The position numbers and the translations under genes are program-made. Below, one piece after another: positions 14,609 through 19,895 of a stretch of 21,172 nucleotides of DNA (position 1 is the stretch's first letter; every line of letters begins with the position of its first letter). The stretch lies in the NCBI GenBank assembly GCA_013151535.1, contig JAADIC010000322.1:1-21172 (forward strand), read 5' to 3'. The stretch is from Alphaproteobacteria bacterium. GTDB taxonomy: Bacteria; Pseudomonadota; Alphaproteobacteria; Rhodobacterales; Rhodobacteraceae. The notes under the pieces were generated by a model, which ran no database searches, had not been told where the DNA came from, and worked only from the letters and a program-made list of their open reading frames with translations.

Positions 14609-14860
14609 TCACGGAACTTTGTCTCCGACGCCAATGTACGTCGATCCTGCTAGGATTTTTGTGACTACTGATCTGGCAACACCATATTTTAAAGCGATTT
14701 TCCCGTGACACCAGCCAACGTGGTGTGTCCGAATGAAACGAATTTGCCAACGGGTGAGTTTAATGTGTGCATCTAATTGCCCTTTGGCGTGCCGACCTTT
14801 GGAAACGCAATCAATCTCCCAAGCAAAACGACAGCGAGGCTGCGTGATATCGGGGTTGTC
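14609..14860 (-). pseudogene. decayed HNH endonuclease fragment
   Basis: An 84-codon open stretch without a start codon ends TGA at 14609-14611. It reads DNPDITQPRCRFAWEIDC, then VSKGRHAKGQ, then LTRWQIRFIRTHHVGW and KIALKYGVARSVVTKILAGS. The KGRxAKG linker followed by a helix-turn-helix tail (LTxxQIRxIR...IAxxYGVxxSxVxxILxG) is characteristic of phage-type HNH endonucleases. In those proteins CDNPxC...PxHL normally precedes it. Here the Cys before DNP is a stop (TGA, 14861-14863) and the catalytic PxHL is degraded (QPRCR). This points to a dead homing or phage endonuclease. It lies just downstream of the TagO-like gene. Confidence 0.55.
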
Positions 14861-14903
14861 TCATAGGCCGGTCAGTAATGAATGGGAAAACAGTACTGAA
14901 ATA

Positions 14904-15512
14904 TTACCAGTTACAGGCTTCGCGCAAGGGTTTGATGGATTCCTCCAATCCCGCAATGTCAAATTTGGCGGTAACGGCATTCTCAGAATACGGCGTGAAG
15001 CGTGTCAACATCTGGTCGTGGCTGAACATTGCTTTGATAAAGGGGATTGCGCTGCTGCCACGCCACAAACCAAGCGCCTTGTTGTCGGTACTTTCGGTAA
15101 AACCCTTTGTGATGGCCTTGGTTTCATCAAGTCGGTAGGTGACATCGCCGTAGTTGCTGTAGTCACTGGATGTCAGGTGACAGTCGGTGGTAATATAAAC
15201 CACCGTTCGATTTTCAAGGCATCTCAACACAAGTACGGGTTTAGTACCCGTGCCATAGCTCCTGCATTGAATTGGTTCTTGTGCAAAAACCATAAGGCTG
15301 ACTGTGGTGTCGTCTGTCATTTCAGACTTCTTGACAGATACGTCCCACGCATTGGTTGTTGGTATCGTTGTTGTTTCAGGAGTTCGCCCGGACTCCTTGT
15401 CATAGCAGCCGAGGCGATCAAGGTCATTATTGATTGCTCGGCACTCTTGCGCATTGCCAGAAGTGGGCAAGGCGGCGAGAGCGATTGCTGCGAAGGCAAA
15501 CTTGGCGTTCAT
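14904..15512 (-). CDS. secreted TagO/VasI-like (type VI secretion-associated) protein
   Basis: The 202-residue protein starts with a clear signal peptide (MNAKFAFAAIALAALPTSGNA, cleavage probably after NA at about 21). The mature part resembles TagO/VasI: CRAINNDLDRLGCYDKE, WDVSVKKSEMTDDTTVSL, PVLVLRCLENRTVVYI, a DVTYRLDE and STDNKALGLW block, and the C-terminal FDIAGLEESIKPLREACNW. TagO is a periplasmic accessory of some type VI systems, but this fold also occurs singly. No other type VI gene is in the window, so the role here is open. The start ATG is preceded by GGAGAAATAG. It is the main cargo of mini-island B and probably acts in the periplasm. Confidence 0.75.
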   Translation of the reverse strand: MNAKFAFAAIALAALPTSGNAQECRAINNDLDRLGCYDKESGRTPETTTIPTTNAWDVSVKKSEMTDDTTVSLMVFAQEPIQCRSYGTGTKPVLVLRCLENRTVVYITTDCHLTSSDYSNYGDVTYRLDETKAITKGFTESTDNKALGLWRGSSAIPFIKAMFSHDQMLTRFTPYSENAVTAKFDIAGLEESIKPLREACNW

Positions 15513-15612
15513 CCTATTTCTCCGTTCAAAACTTCAAATTCAATAAATTGGAGTATCGCGCTGAAAGAGAGCATTGGCAAGTATGCGGTGCCATCTCTGA
15601 GGAGGGCTGCTG

Positions 15613-15837
15613 ATGGACAATACATCTTGCAGGGCCGGATCAGGTTCACGGGAAATAAACCGGCAGGTTTTGCCACCCGGGCCGCATGACGTCACCCCTG
15701 ATTTGGCACCATTTGATTGGCGCGGACTGTGTTCGGGTGCGCCAGCAATGATCTGGGCATGTCGGTTACCAATCTCAGGGGCCGAAGCCCGCGAGATGAT
15801 CGTGACGGATCAAGACGTGGTGGCGGGCTTGATTTGA
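15613..15837 (+). CDS. possible 74-aa hypothetical protein in island B
   Basis: ATG at 15613 is preceded by GAGGAGGG at ideal spacing, one of the best ribosome binding sites in the window. The 74-residue product (MDNTSCRAGSGSREINRQ to QDVVAGLI) matches no family I know. It contains a Trp/Cys-bearing middle (FDWRGLCSGAPAMIWACR). It diverges from the TagO-like gene across 100 bases. The strong RBS argues for translation; the Pro/Gly/Arg-rich start is a little random-looking, so it could be the remnant of a longer gene. Confidence 0.35.
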   Translation: MDNTSCRAGSGSREINRQVLPPGPHDVTPDLAPFDWRGLCSGAPAMIWACRLPISGAEAREMIVTDQDVVAGLI

Positions 15838-15862
15838 AAGATACGTTTACCAAGCGTTCTGT

Positions 15863-15887
15863 TGGCCAAATACCAGTATCTTGGCCA
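15863..15887. repeat. hairpin next to distal att copy
   Basis: TGGCCAA/TTGGCCA arms with an inner ATAC-CA-GTAT form an 11-bp stem with one bulged C, 11 bases before the distal att copy. It could be a terminator-like hairpin or a recombinase/accessory-factor site. Confidence 0.45.
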
Positions 15888-15898
15888 GCGGGCTATTT

Positions 15899-15947
15899 GT
15901 TTACACCGAAGATGTCGCGAGTTTGAGCCTCTCACGACCCACCATTT
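15899..15947 (+). repeat. att copy 2: duplicated 3' half of tRNA-Val (distal)
   Basis: It matches tRNA-Val 12426-12474 (including CCA and the following ATTT start) with two substitutions in the variable/T-arm region. It marks the right end of the island region, where backbone genes resume. It is not a functional tRNA. Confidence 0.93.
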
Positions 15948-16137
15948 TACCACTCGGTTCCGTTTACAACGCGCTACAAGCTGTGGGTCCTGCCAATGCG
16001 ACTGTACGTTGCATTTGACCCATGCACCAACCGCATTCCGGCAATGCAGAACCGGCAGTTGTCGTATGCCAGCTTCGGGCCTAGATGACATCTCAGAGAC
16101 CGACATTTCGTTGGCCCACATGCAAAGGAAGCACATC

Positions 16138-16326
16138 ATGACCCTGTACGCAACAAACTCCGTGCCTTTCGGGGCTTTTGAAATCTTCGAGATCGCCAAC
16201 AAACGCCCCTCTTTCATTGCCGCCATTTTCGAGTGGAATGCCAAGCGCATCACCCGCAAAGCGCTGGCCGGCCTGTCGGTTTCCCAGATGGAAGACATCG
16301 GCCTGAACGGCGCCGGTCGTATTTGA
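16138..16326 (+). CDS. DUF1127 family small protein
   Basis: The 62-residue protein ends with the DUF1127 (YjiS-like) signature: FEWNAKRITRKALAGLSVSQMEDIGLNGAGRI, that is, WNxxRxTRxAL...LSxxxLxDIGL in the family. The N-terminal half (MTLYATNSVPFGAFEIFEIA) is variable. DUF1127 proteins are short, basic, widespread in alphaproteobacteria, and some act in RNA turnover or in phosphate, carbon and stress responses; the function of this one is unknown. ATG at 16138 follows AAAGGAAGC. A strong terminator lies 42 bases after the stop, so it is probably monocistronic. It is the first backbone gene after the tRNA-Val islands. Confidence 0.85.
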   Translation: MTLYATNSVPFGAFEIFEIANKRPSFIAAIFEWNAKRITRKALAGLSVSQMEDIGLNGAGRI

Positions 16327-16368
16327 AGGGTTGCAAATCCAGCAGCTCACAAATCCTAAGAATTTTTG

Positions 16369-16394
16369 AAACCCTCGCTATTGGCGGGGGTTTT
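16369..16394 (+). terminator. rho-independent terminator after the DUF1127 gene
   Basis: A 10-bp stem (AAACCCTCGC, 16369-16378, with GCGGGGGTTT, 16384-16393, one T-G wobble) and a 5-base loop are followed by a short T-containing tail (TGCGTTTTGG). Confidence 0.75.
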
Positions 16395-16440
16395 GCGTTT
16401 TGGCGCTTGCCAGCAACCCGTCGTAAGGCAATGATCAGCC

Positions 16441-17016
16441 ATGACAAATTTCCCCGACCTTTATGTACTGCGCCACGGCCAGACCCAATGGAACCTTGAG
16501 GGCCGCTTTCAGGGGCGCATGGATTCACCCCTGACCGAACTTGGTATGGCCCAAGCCCGCCAGCAGGGCGTGATATTGGCGGCGCTTGAGCTTGATTTCG
16601 ACCATTTCACTGCCTTTTGCAGCCCGCAGGGGCGTGCTGTGCACACGGCTGAACTGGCGGGGCTGAAGGCTGCGCCCGATGAACGCCTGATGGAGATCTC
16701 GTTTGGCTCGATCGACGGCAAAACCCTTGCCGAGATACAGGTGAAGCACCCCGAAATGTCCGACAAAACCGGCCTGGGCTGGCATTTCAACATGCCCGAC
16801 GGTGAACGTTTCCCCGAAATGCGCGCCCGCTGTTTGTCGTTCCTTGATGATCTAAACGGCCCCGCTGTGATCGTCTGTCACGGTATCACCTCGCGCCTGC
16901 TGCGCGGGTTGTGGATGGGCTATGATCTGGATGGTTTGGGCCGCTTGCCAATCGTGCAGGGCTGCGTTTACCATCTGTCAAATGGCCTCGAAACCGTGCT
17001 GAACACTGCGCCATAA
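16441..17016 (+). CDS. histidine phosphatase (phosphoglycerate mutase-like) family protein
   Basis: The 191-residue protein belongs to the branch-1 histidine phosphatases. The phospho-acceptor motif is LRHGQTQWN with Arg11, His12 and Gly13. FQGRMDSPLTELGMAQARQQG follows as in the cofactor-dependent mutase family. The acid and second-arginine region is CSPQGRAVHTAE with LMEISFGSIDGKT, and the second catalytic His lies in VIVCHGITSRLLRG. It is shorter than true phosphoglycerate mutase (about 230-250), so a broad phosphatase is more likely. The substrate is not predictable. It converges with nirK. Confidence 0.88.
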   Translation: MTNFPDLYVLRHGQTQWNLEGRFQGRMDSPLTELGMAQARQQGVILAALELDFDHFTAFCSPQGRAVHTAELAGLKAAPDERLMEISFGSIDGKTLAEIQVKHPEMSDKTGLGWHFNMPDGERFPEMRARCLSFLDDLNGPAVIVCHGITSRLLRGLWMGYDLDGLGRLPIVQGCVYHLSNGLETVLNTAP

Positions 17017-17042
17017 AAGACCGAGGCGAATGAACGCCCCGG
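17015..17042 (-). terminator. terminator of nirK (possibly bidirectional)
   Basis: On the minus strand, CCGGGGCG and CGCCTCGG flank a TTCATT loop (17021-17042), followed by TCTTTT (17015-17020). It lies between the convergent phosphatase and nirK genes. Confidence 0.6.
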
Positions 17043-17061
17043 CCCAAATTTATTCAGGATA

Positions 17062-18234
17062 TCAGAACCGTGTCGGTTTCTTGAGCTGTTTCATCAGCGC
17101 ATCATCCCATTCGCCTTCGACCTTCACATGGCCAACTGCACCCAGCAGCACCGCCTCGATCAGGTTGTGGGTGACATAGGCGTATATGCCGGGCTGCTTG
17201 AAGGTATAGATCGCCACCCCGGCCGAGCCACCACGAATGAACCAGGTTTCAATCCCGGTGGCGGGATCATCGTCAAAGCCGCCTTGCTCCCAGACATAAT
17301 CGCCATGTCCGCCGATCAGGTGAGGCCGGCTGTCGCGGTTGGCCTGATTGTGCACAAACATCACGGTTTCACCAACCTTGGCGGTCATGGCATTGTCACC
17401 TGCCAATGCCCCCTCTTTGCCGTTGAACACCACATGGGTGGGCACAAGCGTGCGCATGGCGGCAAGCGAGTCGGTGAAATCCTCGAGCGCAAAATCATAA
17501 TGCTTGTAATTGCCGTAAGTGTCTTTCGGGATATAGAAATCCTGCTCGCCGATGTAATAGAGCCGGTCATAGCGGATCGGTTCCCCCGCCTTGTTCTTCA
17601 AACCATCGCGCGGCAACACCATCACCGCACCGTTCATGCCATGCACAACGTGGTAAGGGATCATTACCCCGCCCGGCGCGCAGTGATAGGTGAAGGTCCC
17701 GGCCTTGATCGCGCGAAACTGCAGGACAACCTCTTCACCCGGTTGCACATAGGTCAGCGCCGCGCCGCCCAAAGCACCCGTGGCGGCGTGAAAGTCGACA
17801 TTGTGCTCCAACTCGTTGTTGGGATCGCTTCTCAGGGTCAGTTCGATATAATCCCCCTGATGGCAAACAATCAGCGGCCCGGGCACCGTGCCTTCATAGG
17901 TAAAGGCCCAGATCGAGGTGCCGTCATGGTCAATTTCGATCTTCTTTTCGATGATTGTCATTTCAACCTGAACGACTTTCGGCCCGCCCTTGGCGACCTG
18001 ATCGTGTTCCGGGGCGAAAGGTGGTGCGACCAGTTTCTGCCGTACCCGCGGCAAGCTGGAAATGTCGACATCGCTGGTTGCAACACCAAGCGGGTTGGCG
18101 CCCTCGGATGTACTCTGGGCGTTGGCCGGGCCGACAAGCGAAGCCCCCGCCAGCGCCGCCGAGGTGGCAGCGGTTGCGGTAAGGAACGCCCGGCGCCCAT
18201 TGTTGATTTTGCTGACTTTTTCTGTAACTGTCAT
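17062..18234 (-). CDS. nirK: copper-containing nitrite reductase NirK
   Basis: NirK reduces nitrite to nitric oxide in the periplasm, a key step of denitrification, as a homotrimer of two cupredoxin domains. From ATG at 18234 (RBS AGGAGAT) it is 390 residues; an upstream ATG at 18297 is not preferred. A twin-arginine signal is visible (NGRRAFLTATAATSAALAGASLVGPANAQ). Ligands are seen in HNVDFHAATG (His144 for type 1 Cu, catalytic Asp147, His149 for type 2), YHCAPGG (His184 type 2, Cys185 type 1), PYHVVHGMNG (His and Met for type 1), RPHLIGGHGDYVW (catalytic His) and THNLIEA (third type 2 His). All are intact. Two FNR/NNR-type boxes lie upstream. No nirV, nor or nos genes are in the window. 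Confidence 0.95.
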   Translation of the reverse strand: MTVTEKVSKINNGRRAFLTATAATSAALAGASLVGPANAQSTSEGANPLGVATSDVDISSLPRVRQKLVAPPFAPEHDQVAKGGPKVVQVEMTIIEKKIEIDHDGTSIWAFTYEGTVPGPLIVCHQGDYIELTLRSDPNNELEHNVDFHAATGALGGAALTYVQPGEEVVLQFRAIKAGTFTYHCAPGGVMIPYHVVHGMNGAVMVLPRDGLKNKAGEPIRYDRLYYIGEQDFYIPKDTYGNYKHYDFALEDFTDSLAAMRTLVPTHVVFNGKEGALAGDNAMTAKVGETVMFVHNQANRDSRPHLIGGHGDYVWEQGGFDDDPATGIETWFIRGGSAGVAIYTFKQPGIYAYVTHNLIEAVLLGAVGHVKVEGEWDDALMKQLKKPTRF

Positions 18235-18329
18235 AAGATATCTCCTGTCCCGGTGAAACGGTGCAGCGGAACAACCGGGAAATGTCCCTCTGCTCACCGT
18301 TGCGTTTACGCCTGTTTTGAGCCGGCGAT

Positions 18330-18343
18330 TTGATCGAGGTCAA
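18330..18343 (-). promoter_or_regulatory. FNR/NNR-type box 1 upstream of nirK
   Basis: TTGATCGAGGTCAA fits the TTGA-N6-TCAA half-site pattern of CRP/FNR-family regulators (FnrL, NnrR, Dnr). It is 96 bases before the nirK ATG, which suits activation under low oxygen or nitric oxide. Which regulator binds cannot be told. Confidence 0.7.
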
Positions 18344-18369
18344 ACTTTTTGGCTAAGTGGCACGGCGGT

Positions 18370-18383
18370 TTGATATGGGTCAA
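18370..18383 (-). promoter_or_regulatory. FNR/NNR-type box 2 upstream of nirK
   Basis: TTGATATGGGTCAA is a second TTGA-N6-TCAA box, centred exactly 40 bases from box 1, nearly four helical turns. Two boxes suggest cooperative or dual control of nirK. Confidence 0.6.
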
Positions 18384-18623
18384 ATTTGCTGGCGGTTTTC
18401 TGGTTTCGCAATTTTAGGCCCACCCAATTGCGCAATCTTGAGTGGAATAGGAGGCCGGAACCCGCAAGGCTACCAAACCTCCGATAAAGCCGGGATTTTG
18501 TGGAAATGTCGGCCACGCGCCAATATTTCGCAACGGCCATAACCAGAACCGCTTGACGCCTCTAACAACCCCGCCTAAAACCCCCCTCACGCCAGCCCGC
18601 TTGCGGGTTGGTTCGTTCAGTAG
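18384..18623. other. gene-free region between nirK control region and tRNA-Asp
   Basis: No supported ORF is present. The region should hold the promoter of the first tRNA-Asp. CGTTCAGT (18614-18621) is inverted as ACTGAACG just after that tRNA. Confidence 0.5.
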
Positions 18624-18700
18624 GCGGTTGTAGCTCAGCTGGTTAGAGTGCCGGCCTGTCACGCCGGAGGTCGCGGGTTCGAGCCCCGTCAACCGCGCCA
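18624..18700 (+). tRNA. tRNA-Asp (anticodon GUC), copy 1
   Basis: A 77-base cloverleaf with CCA encoded. The acceptor GCGGTTG pairs with CAACCGC, the anticodon loop is CTGTCAC with GTC between CCGGC/GCCGG stems, and the T arm is GCGGGTTCGAGCCCCGT. The D loop reads AGCTGG where copy 2 reads AGTTGG. It is a substrate for Tgt (queuosine at G34). Confidence 0.98.
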
Positions 18701-18714
18701 CTGAACGAGGAAAT

Positions 18715-18736
18715 GGGGCCCGCAAGGCTCCTTTTT
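18715..18736 (+). terminator. terminator after tRNA-Asp copy 1
   Basis: GGGGCC (18715-18720) pairs with GGCTCC (18726-18731, one G-T pair) around a CGCAA loop and is followed by TTTTT (18732-18736). Confidence 0.65.
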
Positions 18737-18829
18737 CATTTGGGGGGTTTCAAACCGGTCCCGGCCTTTGTGTGATGCAAATCTTTGCCCATTGACGCCC
18801 CATCCGCCATCGCCTATCCCCGCGCCAAC

Positions 18830-18906
18830 GCGGTTGTAGCTCAGTTGGTTAGAGTGCCGGCCTGTCACGCCGGAGGTCGCGGGTTCGAGCCCCGTCAACC
18901 GCGCCA
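18830..18906 (+). tRNA. tRNA-Asp (anticodon GUC), copy 2
   Basis: It is nearly identical to the copy at 18624, differing by one base in the D loop, with CCA encoded and anticodon GTC. The two genes are 129 bases apart and separated by a terminator, so this one probably has its own promoter in the gap. A MITE begins 31 bases after its 3' end. Confidence 0.98.
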
Positions 18907-18937
18907 TTTCTTTGATCTCACGGCGCGCGGCGCCTAA

Positions 18938-19140
18938 CGAACCTCTGAACAACACACCGCCCGGCATTTCGCAAAAATGTCAGCCCCCGACCGCCCCATG
19001 GCGGGGGCTTTTGCAGCGGCCCATCTTATTGAAAAGGCTCGTTTATTTGCGATGTCGGTACCTGCCACTCCCCGCGCGTTTTGCCCCCACCCGGTCGGGG
19101 GCTGACATTTCTGCGAAATCCCTTCTTAGTCAGAGGTTCC
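18938..19140. mobile_element. 203-bp MITE, copy B (IS5-like ends)
   Basis: The terminal inverted ends are CGAACCTCTGAAC on the left and GGAACCTCTGACTAA on the right complement. An inner inverted block (CATTTCGC...TGTCAGCCCCCGACC) matches copy A at 14170-14436. CTAA precedes the left end and CCAG follows the right end, an eroded YTAR-type duplication. Internal CCGCC-CCAT-GGCGG with GGGCTTTT can act as a terminator. There is no ORF. It sits between tRNA-Asp and the hutC 3' end and fills most of the 18907-19202 gap. Confidence 0.85.
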
Positions 19141-19202
19141 CCAGGGTGGGGTGGCCTGACCGGCCGACGCGTAGTCACGCGTTTGGGTGCACAAATTGGG
19201 TG

Positions 19203-19895
19203 TCAGATTTGCGTTACCATCCGATAGCCCGGCCCATAGGCCAGCCGCACCTTGGTCACGGTCTGCGTGCCCATCCATGTCAGCCGGTCGATGATGAACA
19301 GCGCCGTCCCCACAGTCACGCCAAGGGCAGCCGCCTGATCCGTGTCGGCCCCGAGCGCCTGAAACGCGATATCCCCATGCGAGATCGGCACGTTTTGCAC
19401 CAGCCATTCATTGGCCGAGACCTCCGCCAGCTTGGCGCGCAGGATGCCGCGTGCGGCTTTGGGGTTGATCCAGCGATCCTCGTACATGAACGGGCGGCCA
19501 TCGGCCATGTGCAGGGTCTTGAGGTGCACCAGCATCTGGCTGCGGCCAAGGTTCATTTCCGCGCTCAAAGCATCGGGCGCTGAAACCTGTTGTGATTCCA
19601 ACAGCTTATGGCGATAGGTCTGGCCACGACCTTCGATTTCCAGCCGGGTGATCGGGATGTCCAGCGTCGCCTTGCGCATGGGGTTCAGGCTGACCCGGGT
19701 GCCGGATTTGCGGCGGCGCTCCAGAAGGCCGGTTTCGGCCAGCTCGCGCAAAGCGCGGTTGATGGTGGCGCGCGCGCAGTTGAATTCCTTCGCCAAATCC
19801 ACCTCGGTCGGGATGGTGTCGCCAGGCTTCCAAACGCGGGTCTGAATGCGCCGCCGCACCTCGGCCTGAATGTCCTGATACGAGGCGCGGCTCAC
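19203..19895 (-). CDS. hutC: GntR-family (HutC-type) transcriptional regulator
   Basis: The 230-residue regulator has an N-terminal winged helix of the GntR family (about residues 5-70: VRRRIQTRVWKPGDTIPTEVDLAKEFNCARATINRALRELAETGLLERRRKSGTRV). The C-terminal UTRA effector domain of the HutC subfamily spans about residues 85-225 (LHMADGRPFMYEDRWINP, FIIDRLTWMGTQTVTKVRLAYGPGYRM). HutC represses histidine-utilisation genes and is relieved by urocanate. The GTG start overlaps the hutF stop as GTGA, so the two are translationally coupled. The neighbour hutF makes the histidine role very likely. A MITE lies downstream where further hut genes might be expected. Confidence 0.92.
   Translation of the reverse strand: MSRASYQDIQAEVRRRIQTRVWKPGDTIPTEVDLAKEFNCARATINRALRELAETGLLERRRKSGTRVSLNPMRKATLDIPITRLEIEGRGQTYRHKLLESQQVSAPDALSAEMNLGRSQMLVHLKTLHMADGRPFMYEDRWINPKAARGILRAKLAEVSANEWLVQNVPISHGDIAFQALGADTDQAAALGVTVGTALFIIDRLTWMGTQTVTKVRLAYGPGYRMVTQI

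Larger units (their letters stand above)
14563..15898. mobile_element. integrase-less mini-island B
   Basis: About 1.3 kb lies between two partial tRNA-Val copies. It contains a decayed HNH-endonuclease fragment, a secreted TagO/VasI-like gene and a small plus-strand ORF. It has no integrase. The distal att copy carries two substitutions relative to the tRNA, so this insertion appears older than island A. Confidence 0.7.

Noticed and set aside
14733..15689. 318-codon plus-strand ORF across island B
   Set aside because: It is antisense to the TagO-like gene, which has a signal peptide, an RBS and family motifs. The plus-strand product is Cys/Arg-rich, resembles nothing and has no RBS.
17128..18333. 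401-codon plus-strand ORF opposite nirK
   Set aside because: It is a mirror frame of nirK, whose Cu ligands and Tat signal are all intact; the plus-strand product shows no family motifs.
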